A stretch of 29,529 nucleotides of DNA from a virus: IMG/VR virus record IMGVR_UViG_3300041809_000236, positions 1 to 29,529 of that record; one strand, written 5' to 3'. The first letter of the stretch is position 1, and each line of letters starts with the position of its first letter. Shown piece by piece: positions 5,593 through 13,663 of this stretch. A program made the translations under genes and the position numbers. The notes under the pieces were generated by a model, which worked only from the letters and a program-made list of their open reading frames with translations, was not told the origin of the DNA and did no database searches.

Positions 5593-6009
5593 TTACTTTG
5601 AATTGAACAACGCAACCTCTGCGGAACGCCGCGCAACCATGCCGGGGAGCACCTGGCCACCAGCGTGGACCCATCTCGGCAATTGCGCGGGGATCTGATC
5701 CACGCCATGCGCCAGCAATTGAACCAGCGCCCCCGACCCACATTCAAAAGTGAAATCAGCGACAGCATCCCATTGATTCTGGTTCAGGTCGAGCGCGAGA
5801 TGCTGCGCGTTCATGGCTGCATCGACCTTGGCTACATCCTTGCCTAGCAGTTCATCGGCTTCGGCCTCCGTGATGCCATTGGGGAACGACTCGCCCGGTA
5901 GCAAGTCGTGGCCATGACCGATCACCTGATGGCCATAGTCTCCCTGAACAGTTCCGACGAATCCCTCTTGGGTCTTGATGAATTCGATTCCTCTTACGCT
6001 TGTGTGCAT
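5593..6009 (-). CDS. Phage lysozyme (GH24-like endolysin)
   Basis: This 138-aa protein is preceded by a GAGGAT site. The N-terminus places E15 as the catalytic Glu (FIKTQEGF), with D24 nine residues later as in T4/P22-type lysozymes, then VIGHGHDLLPGE in the place of the usual TIGYGH block. Further family landmarks are GITEAEADELLGKDV, LNQNQWDAVADFTFECGSGAL and the C-terminal LPGMVARRSAEVALF. It hydrolyses peptidoglycan at the end of infection. No signal peptide is present, so a holin is expected to release it. The active-site Thr position appears to be V29, with one residue fewer between it and Asp. It is the last gene before the late terminator. Confidence 0.9.
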   Translation of the reverse strand: MHTSVRGIEFIKTQEGFVGTVQGDYGHQVIGHGHDLLPGESFPNGITEAEADELLGKDVAKVDAAMNAQHLALDLNQNQWDAVADFTFECGSGALVQLLAHGVDQIPAQLPRWVHAGGQVLPGMVARRSAEVALFNSK

Positions 6010-6019
6010 GTATCCTCAC

Positions 6020-6053
6020 AAAAGGGCGGGGCGCCAGCCTAAGCCAGCGCCCC
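6020..6053 (-). terminator. GC-rich hairpin in front of the lysozyme gene
   Basis: GGGGCGC (6028-6034) and GCGCCCC (6047-6053) form a 7-bp GC stem, extendable by two pairs past an internal loop. On the minus strand it is followed by GCCC and then TTTT (6023-6020). It lies between the 112-aa gene and the lysozyme ribosome-binding site, so it could be a leaky terminator that lowers lysozyme expression. The U-run is short and offset by 4 nt. Confidence 0.45.
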
Positions 6054-6096
6054 GGTTGAGGCGGCTCCAATCCCCTTGGCCGGCCGCGTGGATGAA

Positions 6097-6435
6097 CTAC
6101 TGCACGTCTGCGTTGATGGCAGCGTATGCGGCCTCCACGTCCGTGTACAGGCGCTTGCCAGCGGCCAGGAGCGTCGGCACGTCCTGAATGGCGGTAATGT
6201 CCGCCGAGACGTTGGTGAAGCCGGAGGTAACCGCTGCCAGGCCAGGCGTGCCAAAGGCAATAACGGCCTGTTCAAATGCGGCGATGTCGGCCTTCAGTTC
6301 GGGATACTCAGTGTCTGCGGTCTTCCGGACTGCTTCGAGCTTCGCGGGAAACTCGACAACCTCCACAACAACATGACCGAGGTCCTTGGCAACGTCTTCA
6401 ACGCCGTGCTCAAACTTCTGAAAAATGTTATCCAT
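6097..6435 (-). CDS. Hypothetical helical protein in the lysis region
   Basis: This 112-aa acidic protein has a GGAGG site 10 nt before its ATG. It is predicted helical throughout (HGVEDVAKDLGHVVVEVVEF, then ADIAAFEQAVIAFGTPGLAAV, and a C-terminal helix KRLYTDVEAAYAAINADV) with no transmembrane segment, signal peptide or Cys. The family is not recognised. It lies between a tiny membrane protein and the lysozyme, so it is either a minor virion component or part of the lysis block. Confidence 0.8.
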   Translation of the reverse strand: MDNIFQKFEHGVEDVAKDLGHVVVEVVEFPAKLEAVRKTADTEYPELKADIAAFEQAVIAFGTPGLAAVTSGFTNVSADITAIQDVPTLLAAGKRLYTDVEAAYAAINADVQ

Positions 6436-6506
6436 GTGCTTCGCGCCTCCTTCTAGCGCTTGTTCAGGGTTCTGTTTCGAGGTGGGTTGAATGGTTCATA
6501 GGAACC

Positions 6507-6617
6507 TCAGTTGTTGCGCGGGGCCACGAGCCAAAAGAGAATCGCCAGCCCAGCGAGGGCGAACGCCACTCCGGCCAATATCCCCAAGATTGTTCGGACA
6601 ATGGCAATCGAACTCAT
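6507..6617 (-). CDS. 36-aa single-span membrane protein, holin-type candidate
   Basis: This very short gene has a GGAGGATCT site directly before its ATG, overlapping the stop of the 54-aa gene (ATGA). After a short N-terminus (MSSIAIVRT) almost the whole chain is one hydrophobic span (ILGILAGVAFALAGLAILFW) ending in a small basic APRNN tail. Size and topology fit a small membrane lysis protein or phage membrane peptide. Lying within 1 kb of the lysozyme, it is a reasonable pinholin or accessory holin candidate, but sequence alone cannot show it. Confidence 0.72.
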   Translation of the reverse strand: MSSIAIVRTILGILAGVAFALAGLAILFWLVAPRNN

Positions 6618-6778
6618 AGATCCTCCAGTAGCGGATGGCAGTCTTCCGGCTTGGGCATTCGATCCCAAATGGTTGAAGTGGGGACTGGCTCCTGGGAAGC
6701 CTCGGTCTCTTCAGTCTCCGCACAAGGCTGCGGCTGCGGCTTCGGTGGGAACGGGTATCCGGTTGGGCTGGTTGCCAT
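6614..6778 (-). CDS. 54-aa Pro-rich small protein
   Basis: It starts at the ATG at 6778 behind GAGGTAAACT and ends in an ATGA overlap with the 36-aa membrane protein. The chain begins with a Pro-rich stretch (YPFPPKPQPQP), continues with an acidic Thr/Glu segment (ETEETEASQE) and ends IWDRMPKPEDCHPLLEDL. It looks largely disordered, with two Cys. No function is recognised. The good ribosome-binding site and the tight coupling on both sides argue that it is a real gene. Confidence 0.62.
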   Translation of the reverse strand: MATSPTGYPFPPKPQPQPCAETEETEASQEPVPTSTIWDRMPKPEDCHPLLEDL

Positions 6779-6786
6779 AGTTTACC

Positions 6787-7152
6787 TCAATTCCTTGGGT
6801 AGTCCGAGGGCAGAGTGGCGCTCTGCGGATGCGACGGTTGAACCCGGCGCGATATATCCGGGTCATTGGAATCAGTATACGTCCGGCCTGGGATGGCGGA
6901 TGGAGGAATCTGAAAATAATTTTCTACCCGCTTCAGTTCTTTTTCGAGATTGGCTTGACCAGCGGACAGGCTTCCGATCTTGTCCGAAAGGTTCCAAGCC
7001 CCTATCGAGAGAGCAATAGCCAACGGGACCGTGGCCCCAATTCCGGTGAGCAGATATTTGAGGATGCTTCCCCTCGTTGCGGCGCTGATTTTTTCTTCCA
7101 TGGCTTGCATCCTAGCCTCGCACGTATCTTGGTGAACGCATTCTCCAGACAT
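6787..7152 (-). CDS. Membrane protein with coiled coil, holin/XhlA-like candidate
   Basis: This 121-aa protein starts behind AGGAGAAAGG. A short hydrophilic head with two Cys (residues 5 and 11) and an amphipathic helix (EARMQAMEEKISAATRG) leads to one hydrophobic segment (about 33-53, LLTGIGATVPLAIALSIGAW). A heptad-type helix (LSAGQANLEKELKRVENYF) and a Pro/Ser-rich tail follow. One span plus a charged helix resembles small phage membrane proteins of the lysis cassette. Holin function is an inference from this and from the downstream 36-aa membrane protein and lysozyme. Confidence 0.78.
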   Translation of the reverse strand: MSGECVHQDTCEARMQAMEEKISAATRGSILKYLLTGIGATVPLAIALSIGAWNLSDKIGSLSAGQANLEKELKRVENYFQIPPSAIPGRTYTDSNDPDISRRVQPSHPQSATLPSDYPRN

Positions 7153-7290
7153 CCCTTTCTCCTGGCCGTCGTACTCTACATCCCCGCTCTTCCTATCACT
7201 GGAGCCTCAGCGGTATTGCTTTGTTACTTGTACCCGACCGTGCAGTTTGGAGTGTACGACCCAGTGGTCGCTGTCGCCACGGCCATTAGA

Positions 7291-7377
7291 TCAATCGCCG
7301 TTCCCGCTGAGATCGACGCCGATAAGCATACGCATCTCGTCATCGCATATTTGCGTAGTCAAAGTTCTATCCTTCAT
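7291..7377 (-). CDS. Possible 28-aa ORF between tail and lysis genes
   Basis: The ATG at 7377 has a good AAAGGAAGC sequence directly upstream and opens a 28-codon frame (MKDRTLTTQICDDEMRMLIG, then VDLSGNGD). Nothing is recognisable. It occupies part of the 263-nt gap between the tail protein and the first lysis gene; the remaining ~138 nt (7153-7290) hold no other frame with a ribosome-binding site. Support is the start context only. Confidence 0.35.
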   Translation of the reverse strand: MKDRTLTTQICDDEMRMLIGVDLSGNGD

Positions 7378-7387
7378 TGCTTCCTTT

Positions 7388-7405
7388 CAGGCACCGAAGC
7401 GCCTG
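7388..7405 (-). other. UUCG-tetraloop hairpin after the tail protein gene
   Basis: On the leftward transcript CAGGCGC-UUCG-GUGCCUG folds into a 7-bp stem (one G-U pair) capped by the exceptionally stable C(UUCG)G tetraloop. It begins 10 nt after the tail protein stop codon and ends just before the Shine-Dalgarno sequence of the 28-codon ORF. No U-run follows, so it is more likely an mRNA 3'-end stabiliser or processing signal than a terminator. Confidence 0.6.
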
Positions 7406-7415
7406 TTCAACGTCG

Positions 7416-10400
7416 CTACTCGTAGTATCCCCACACCCTGACTGTCGCAACGAGTGTGGATGCGGTTGCCAAGGCAGTCGTGATATCCAAACTCACCGCA
7501 GTATTTGCCGCCACAGAGTTCGTTCCGTAGAGAGCACCTGTTGATAGGTTGAATTGCGGCAGCAGCGGCAGTGTCGTTCCAACTGCTATGTTTCCGCTTC
7601 CCGTTCCTATCCCGATGTTCGCCGCTGTCGTACTTAATGGATAAACTACATCACCATAGCTCTGACCAGAAGTGCCGATTTTCGCAACAAGATTTCCGGT
7701 TGCTGCGCTTCCGGTTGTGGAAGTAACTTCGATCTCTGCGCGAATCGGGTGAAACCGGCCATACCCCGAGGCTGTAGTGAAAATCGACGTAAGCCCTGTT
7801 GAAAGCAAGCTCACGCCAGTCGCTTCGTACTCATACAAAGCGTTGGCCGCGTTGGCGGTGATGGGTCCGCTCGGAGAACTGACACTGACACACGACCAAG
7901 CGTGCGTTGACGTGTTGTAAAGATCAGCCCCCGTCGTGCAGGTTGGCATTGCGACGGCTGTCGGTGCTGCCGACCCGCCCGTTGCGTTCATCACCGTCGT
8001 ATCCGCCGCTTGCGGCACTAAGGCGGTTGCCGTGGCCGCGTTTCCGCTTATATTGGCTGCTCCCAATGGCACGAAGATGGTTCCATTGCAGTAGCCAGCA
8101 ATATGCGTAGAGCCGCCTCCAACAAATGCCGAACCCGCAGTCGGATTTAAGGCATTGGTAACTCCAATGATCTGTCCCTCTGGATTTTCTCCAGTTCCAC
8201 AATTTGGGCTGCCCGCGACCGTGTAGGTCGGCAGAGTTGCCGCGCCGCCTTGAATCACCAGCCCTGTCTTCGGCGTGCCGCTTGTGCGCGTTCTCAGCCA
8301 GATCGCACTTGCTGCGTTGTTATAGGTGTTATCGAGATAGGTGTTGTCGTTGCTGTTTTTTGTCCACAGGTCAGTGCCGTATCCGTCAGGCTGATAGACC
8401 GAGAAGAAGTCGTCTAAGCCCACAGGTCCGGTCCAAGTCCAAGTGTTTCCGCGCAGCACGACCGTGCCTGAATTTGGATGAATGTCAAAAATGGGCGAAC
8501 TGTTAGTCCTAAAGCTGTAATATGCCGCGCTCGAATCGAGTGGGTTATTGATGATGTTCCATGCATAGGAGTTTCCGCCGATCTCGTTTATATCGAAGGT
8601 CAACCCGCCCGGCACTTCATTCTGTGATACGCCATTTGCTCCGATTAAATTCAGGTTCTTATACAGATTCACGTCATAGAGAAATGTTCCGCCGTATGCC
8701 GTCAACCCCACGACCGGAGAGAAAGTGCTCGTCTCGGTGAGCATCCCAAAAAAAGTGCTCGCCACACCGCCGCTGTCGATAGCGAGGATTTGACCGACAG
8801 TGCCACCAGTCAAAAACACGAATCCCGAATAATCGAAGATGTTGGTACTCTGAATCATCTCCGCGCTCCACCCGGAGCTATTGGGATTCGGCGTGATCCT
8901 CAGCGATGGCCAACCCCCGGCAAAACTGCTTACCGTCGCTGCCGACCGATATCCCACCATGATTTTTCCGTCAGGAAATTGATAGCCGTTGGGCCTTCCT
9001 GTGCCGGTGAACTGCGCCGCCGCAGTTGTCCACGTCACCCCGCCATCGCTGGAAGTGGAAGTAGCAATATTGTTCACCGTGGGCCAGTCGCGCAAAAAAG
9101 CCTCAAGGTTTCCATTATTGAGTTTGATCATCGTCACTTCGGTTGCGCCTGCGGTCGAAGTGTCGATGTTGCCGCGCACAGCCCACGAGGTTCCCTCGTT
9201 CGTCGTGCGAAAAATGCGATGGATGAAGTTGTTCGCGGATGTGTCGCGGCCATAGAGCGGCACCACAACCGACCCGTCGCCAAGCGGCACGCCGGGAGCG
9301 GTCACGGCGTTTTCATAGGCAAAGTTTCCGATGGCGCTATCAGAGGACCACGTTGCTCCAAGGTCTGTAGAGATGCGCGATTGAGCCTGTCCAATAGAAC
9401 TCAAATCGACCAGCATATAGGTCAACATGATGTGACCGTTGGAAAGCTGCACGCAGTTCGGATCACGCGAATCGTAGCTTGCGTTCGTCGCAATGACAGC
9501 CGGAGTGCTCCACGTAAACGTGTTGTTAGCTTGCAGCGTTCCGGTGCTGGCCATGATCGACGTTCCGTAAGAAATGGCGTGCGCTGGAGCGAGCCTCCAA
9601 ACCGCATACAAATTGCCGCCCGAGAGGCTGCAAATTCCGGGGAACGACGAAAACTGAGTGGACGCAAGAACCGTACTCGATGCGCTTGCCGGAAGGTTCT
9701 GAGCAACTACCCCATTCGTAGCCGCGACGGTGCCGGTAACGCTAAAGTTTCCCGTCCCATCCGTAGAGATTCCCGGCGCTGTGCTGACTGTCGTGCCGTT
9801 GGCTGCGTAGTAGGGTATCTGGCCGGTCGTGCCCGGATAGATTGTGCTACCGATCAGAGTTCCACTATCATCATCCCCTATATTCTCAACGTAAGCGACC
9901 GGCGTCGATCCAGCCACAATCATCGGTGCTGAGAACAGAATGGTCTTCCCGGCAGCAATCGTCGTCCCCGTTGTAGCAGCCAGAAGAATCGAAGGATACG
10001 CCGCGCCTACCGTACATGCGGCTGGTGAAAAGGTGAACGTGCCCGCTACTAAGAGCTTGTTGGGAGGCGTCATGTTGAGGTCTTCATAGTGCACCGTGCG
10101 CGACGGATTCTGAAGCGACCATCCAAAATTGTTCCCGGACGCATAGGTTCCATCCAGATACCCCGACATGGTGTAAGTCTGTCCGCAGATCAAATTGAAG
10201 GTCTCGGTTTGCGCCCACTGACTCTGGCCCGATGCTGCCGAACTCACCACAAAAGCGTTGGTATCTCCATAACCGAGTTTATTACCTATGCTGAAGTTCG
10301 CGCCCGGCGCGGTTCCGAATGTCCAGTAGGTTCCGGTTCCTGAACCTTCCAATTTAAGAGAACTGTCAGGTACAAGATTCTTGAAGATTGTTCCTGTTGG

Positions 10401-12356
10401 ATTCACTGGGTCGGCGCAATTCGCGGTACCATACGCTGTTACTCCAGTCGAAAACAAGTTCGTTCCGCACTGACCTGGAGCACTTTGAAAGGCCGAAGAC
10501 GTACCTGCGTTGCCGCTGATGTTTACGGGAAGGATAGAAGCGCTCGACGCGAGGCTCGGCACGTTGTCTGAATATCCCACCAAACCCTTCGTTAACAGCC
10601 CGTCGATGAATTTGGCAATGTTCACGTCGCCATTGGGATTAGGGTGATTGTTGTTGAGAAAAAACCCTTGCGCGTAGGTCCCACCGGGTCCAGCATACGG
10701 CCCCCATAGGTCGTACAGGTCGCCCCACACATAGTTGCTTGAGAGCAGCCAAGGCTGCACCGAGTTCTTATAACTCAGCAGTGTGCTAGAAATTCCGCCT
10801 CCATTATCTGGCTCAGAAACAAACACAATATCCGCTGCCGGGTTCGATGCCAATTCTTCTGCCACTAAAGCCTGCGAGTTAGATAGATAAGTCGCCGTGG
10901 AAACCGCTGCGTTCGCATCGTTGATGCCGAGCATATTGACATACGTGCTGCACCCAAGCGCCATCCATGCTGCCTCCATGGTCGCAGCATTCGCCCCCGC
11001 CCAAGCGCCTGTGGTGCTCCCACTATGGCCCAGGTCGTGCAGGATGGTTCCGTACTTCCCGTTCAGACCGTTCGTGCCGAATATGATGACGCCGTTTGTC
11101 CCAGCCGCTGTGACTGTCACCGTCTCGCTATTGCTGAAGGCGGCGAGATTGAAGCCGGTGATCTTAGTGATTTGAAGTCCAGTGTAAGATGCCGTGTTGA
11201 TCGTGTGCGGCCCTCCGCTTCCATCTGTATACGTAAATGAACCGCCGCCCGGCTGGCCCCACCAAAAGAGGTCGACTTCTGACACTGACGAGCCCCATGG
11301 AAGATCCGAAGGGAAGGCCGGAGACTGAGGAAAAGCCCAAATAATAGTTCCGCCTGTACCAGCCGATTTAGCTGCGGTCAGATCGGGACCAACGGGAGAT
11401 TGGCCCGCATTCCCGTCCAATACCGTCCAGCTTCCAGTCAGCGTCACTGATACACCGTTAATAGGGTAGTTGCCGTACCCTGCTCCGTAGCCAGTCGTGT
11501 TTGTCCACCCCGGTCCTCCGCTTCCCCAAGTTTCGCCCATGAACAAAGCAGAATAGAGCGTCCAATGAAATGAACTCCATGAATCGGCAGGTGCGGCGCA
11601 TACCACAGCAGAGCGGGAGCCACCAGCTAAACGCGGGTTTTCTATTGCGCTTACCGCTGACTGGAAATTGAGCGCTTGTTGGTTGATTGATATTGAACTT
11701 GGCGAGGTAGATACCGTAGCCTTATCCGCTAGGGTGCCTGTCACGTTGAGGTTGCCGGTGATGGTGCAGGTGATGGGAGAACCCGAACAAGAGAAGCCAA
11801 TCGGAAGAGAGCCCTGAATCCATGAGACCCCGTCCCAGCTTAGACTTACGTTGGTCGTGGTGTTCATAAAGATAGCGCCGGGCTTTGGGCTAGGCGAGAC
11901 TTCAATGGTTCCGTATCCGTAGGCGTTTGGGTTGGCGGCGAAGCGTGGTCCAGAGGCAGATGCGCTGAGAAGTGAGGTCAAATTGACACTTGATCCCGTC
12001 ACTAGCCAAGTCACTGCAAAACATCCCGAAGTTGCCAGAGGGCAAATGGAAAAATTCCATTTAGACCCGCTCGGAGTGATTTGGTTATTGTCTGGCAAGG
12101 ATACTGAGAACGCTCCAGACGCATCGAGAGACCCGGTAAACAGGTTGTTTTGTTGGAGGTTGCCACCAGTCCATACATAGCTCTGCGGATTCGGCCATTG
12201 CGGGTTTGGTGCAAAGCTGATACGGTATGAGCCGTTCATCCACGCAAATCCGTCCGAGTCGGTAATCGTTGCCGAAGTAGTGGTGGACTGAGCGCAGGCA
12301 AACACGCCGCACAACAAGAACACGCAAACCAAAGCGATGATGACAATGCGTTTCAT
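7416..12356 (-). CDS. Giant tail/receptor-binding protein with SGNH and sialidase domains
   Basis: This 1646-aa protein begins with a Sec-type signal peptide (MKRIVIIALV, hydrophobic to residue 19, then FACAQ). A beta-rich N-terminal module follows, with close Cys pairs C105/C112 and C190/C197. Residues ~245-590 look like an SGNH/GDSL hydrolase: PADS259, G443 in HDLGHSG, LGIND (N479) and NNNHPNPNG (H571). Residues ~650-825 resemble a jelly-roll carbohydrate-binding module. Residues ~900-1190 are a sialidase-like propeller with three Asp-boxes (STDLGATW, TTNEGTSW, SSDGGVTW). NISGNAG and NISGNAATATAL segments are typical of tail fibres. It probably binds and deacylates or cleaves surface glycans. 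It is coupled to the ATP-grasp gene (ATGA). Confidence 0.85.
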   Translation of the reverse strand: MKRIVIIALVCVFLLCGVFACAQSTTTSATITDSDGFAWMNGSYRISFAPNPQWPNPQSYVWTGGNLQQNNLFTGSLDASGAFSVSLPDNNQITPSGSKWNFSICPLATSGCFAVTWLVTGSSVNLTSLLSASASGPRFAANPNAYGYGTIEVSPSPKPGAIFMNTTTNVSLSWDGVSWIQGSLPIGFSCSGSPITCTITGNLNVTGTLADKATVSTSPSSISINQQALNFQSAVSAIENPRLAGGSRSAVVCAAPADSWSSFHWTLYSALFMGETWGSGGPGWTNTTGYGAGYGNYPINGVSVTLTGSWTVLDGNAGQSPVGPDLTAAKSAGTGGTIIWAFPQSPAFPSDLPWGSSVSEVDLFWWGQPGGGSFTYTDGSGGPHTINTASYTGLQITKITGFNLAAFSNSETVTVTAAGTNGVIIFGTNGLNGKYGTILHDLGHSGSTTGAWAGANAATMEAAWMALGCSTYVNMLGINDANAAVSTATYLSNSQALVAEELASNPAADIVFVSEPDNGGGISSTLLSYKNSVQPWLLSSNYVWGDLYDLWGPYAGPGGTYAQGFFLNNNHPNPNGDVNIAKFIDGLLTKGLVGYSDNVPSLASSASILPVNISGNAGTSSAFQSAPGQCGTNLFSTGVTAYGTANCADPVNPTGTIFKNLVPDSSLKLEGSGTGTYWTFGTAPGANFSIGNKLGYGDTNAFVVSSAASGQSQWAQTETFNLICGQTYTMSGYLDGTYASGNNFGWSLQNPSRTVHYEDLNMTPPNKLLVAGTFTFSPAACTVGAAYPSILLAATTGTTIAAGKTILFSAPMIVAGSTPVAYVENIGDDDSGTLIGSTIYPGTTGQIPYYAANGTTVSTAPGISTDGTGNFSVTGTVAATNGVVAQNLPASASSTVLASTQFSSFPGICSLSGGNLYAVWRLAPAHAISYGTSIMASTGTLQANNTFTWSTPAVIATNASYDSRDPNCVQLSNGHIMLTYMLVDLSSIGQAQSRISTDLGATWSSDSAIGNFAYENAVTAPGVPLGDGSVVVPLYGRDTSANNFIHRIFRTTNEGTSWAVRGNIDTSTAGATEVTMIKLNNGNLEAFLRDWPTVNNIATSTSSDGGVTWTTAAAQFTGTGRPNGYQFPDGKIMVGYRSAATVSSFAGGWPSLRITPNPNSSGWSAEMIQSTNIFDYSGFVFLTGGTVGQILAIDSGGVASTFFGMLTETSTFSPVVGLTAYGGTFLYDVNLYKNLNLIGANGVSQNEVPGGLTFDINEIGGNSYAWNIINNPLDSSAAYYSFRTNSSPIFDIHPNSGTVVLRGNTWTWTGPVGLDDFFSVYQPDGYGTDLWTKNSNDNTYLDNTYNNAASAIWLRTRTSGTPKTGLVIQGGAATLPTYTVAGSPNCGTGENPEGQIIGVTNALNPTAGSAFVGGGSTHIAGYCNGTIFVPLGAANISGNAATATALVPQAADTTVMNATGGSAAPTAVAMPTCTTGADLYNTSTHAWSCVSVSSPSGPITANAANALYEYEATGVSLLSTGLTSIFTTASGYGRFHPIRAEIEVTSTTGSAATGNLVAKIGTSGQSYGDVVYPLSTTAANIGIGTGSGNIAVGTTLPLLPQFNLSTGALYGTNSVAANTAVSLDITTALATASTLVATVRVWGYYE

Positions 12357-13651
12357 TCAAGCCACCCCATCACGCGGACTTCTTCAAGCCGCTTTGCTGT
12401 TGAGTCTTCCAAGTCGTCCCGACATTGCAGATTCGGAAACTTGATTGGTTTCGAGATGCGGTCCAGTCCCTTCCATGCACCTTCGGGAGTGTAGGCGCTG
12501 GCGATTGGGCAGCAAACAATTCCGTTGATTCCAACCGTTACGAGTCCATCTTCGCCGCCGCGATGCTTGTCCATCATGGCATCCCAGAGGTAGCAGTTCC
12601 GCCATGCGCTGTCGATGTCGATTCCCTTGATGGGGAGGCCCGCTGCGAAGTCGGCGTGCTCTTCGGGATACGGAGGCATGGTCAAACGCTCGGAAGCCGC
12701 CCAGCGGCCACGCAAGGGAGGGGCCGGGCTACTCTCAATGTATCCGTCTTCTGGAGCGGTCACGATGTCATAGAAGAACTGTCCCAGGTCTCCATCGATC
12801 AGAGAGAATATCGTTGCACTCGCGTCGTATCCGAAACGTGGAGTGAATTCCAGTCCGTAAGCGTGCGACTCGTTGACGATTGTGTTGAGGTCGATCATGC
12901 CCCGGTATCCAGCCTCTTTGAGAAATGGAGCAAGTTTCTGTAGTTCGCCGGCCAGCCTGTTCGGTCGATCTAGCGCCCAAACCAGATTGCCAGAGCATCC
13001 GGTATTCGGCCCGAACGATCCCGACATGAACTTCTTCTCTTCCAACGTGTGATTGAGGAAATGGAAATACGTCCCATCGAAGTACCCCTCGGTAGAGATT
13101 TCCGTGCCTTCCACCACCTCTTGAAGCAAAAACGATGCCTGATGGGAGTCCTCCCATAATGAATCGATTGTGCGGATCAAATCCTCTGCGGAGTCGGCAA
13201 CGTAGGTTGTGTCGCATTCCTGCTCTACGCCGTCCTCCACAAACGGTTTGAAGACATACCGCTTTGGGTTCTCAGCGATGAACGCCTTGGCCTCTTCGGG
13301 ATTGTCGAACGTCTCGTAGGCGGGAACTTCGATTCCGGCTTCTTCCATGACCTGAATACCGTAAAGGCGGTCGTCTTCAAGTTTGGATGCAAGTTCGGAA
13401 TCGCCGATGACGGGGCAAACCTTCGACGCTTCCTCGGCCAGTTCTGCGTTGCCCGTGCAGTCGAATATGGTCAGGTCGTAGTCGGAGAAGTTGGGCTTCT
13501 CTTTGAGCGGGGGAGGGATGAGGCCCTTCAAGACAGAAGAATGGCGCGGCTCCGGTTCAATCTCGAACCACGCCACTTCATGTCCTTCGCGGGCGAGTCG
13601 CATGAGCATCCAAGCGCCGATGCCGCCCGCCGATGCAAGCAGGATGCGCAT
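12353..13651 (-). CDS. ATP-grasp ligase, PurD-like fold
   Basis: This 432-aa protein, preceded by GGGAGAGAAC, has an N-terminal nucleotide-binding-type strand-loop-helix (ILLASAGGIGAWMLMRLARE) and an ATP-grasp core. The core shows YVFKPFVEDG (ATP-binding Lys), LLQEVVEGTEISTEGYFDG (Glu-rich adenine/hinge strand) and YGLEFTPRFGYDASATI, the counterpart of the EfNxRFGDPE metal site of PurD (phosphoribosylamine-glycine ligase). The metal-binding Asn is replaced by Thr here, although the Glu and Arg remain. ATP-grasp enzymes join a carboxylate to an amine or thiol. Lying in a structural operon, coupled to the tail protein, a role in purine synthesis seems unlikely; modifying a virion protein or small molecule is more plausible. 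The substrate is unknown. Confidence 0.88.
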   Translation of the reverse strand: MRILLASAGGIGAWMLMRLAREGHEVAWFEIEPEPRHSSVLKGLIPPPLKEKPNFSDYDLTIFDCTGNAELAEEASKVCPVIGDSELASKLEDDRLYGIQVMEEAGIEVPAYETFDNPEEAKAFIAENPKRYVFKPFVEDGVEQECDTTYVADSAEDLIRTIDSLWEDSHQASFLLQEVVEGTEISTEGYFDGTYFHFLNHTLEEKKFMSGSFGPNTGCSGNLVWALDRPNRLAGELQKLAPFLKEAGYRGMIDLNTIVNESHAYGLEFTPRFGYDASATIFSLIDGDLGQFFYDIVTAPEDGYIESSPAPPLRGRWAASERLTMPPYPEEHADFAAGLPIKGIDIDSAWRNCYLWDAMMDKHRGGEDGLVTVGINGIVCCPIASAYTPEGAWKGLDRISKPIKFPNLQCRDDLEDSTAKRLEEVRVMGWLE

Positions 13652-13663
13652 GTTCTCTCCCGG

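Noticed and set aside
8790-9932. 380-codon plus-strand frame inside the giant tail protein gene
   Set aside because: Arg/Ser-rich shadow of the opposite strand with no start context; the minus-strand gene has clear domains here.
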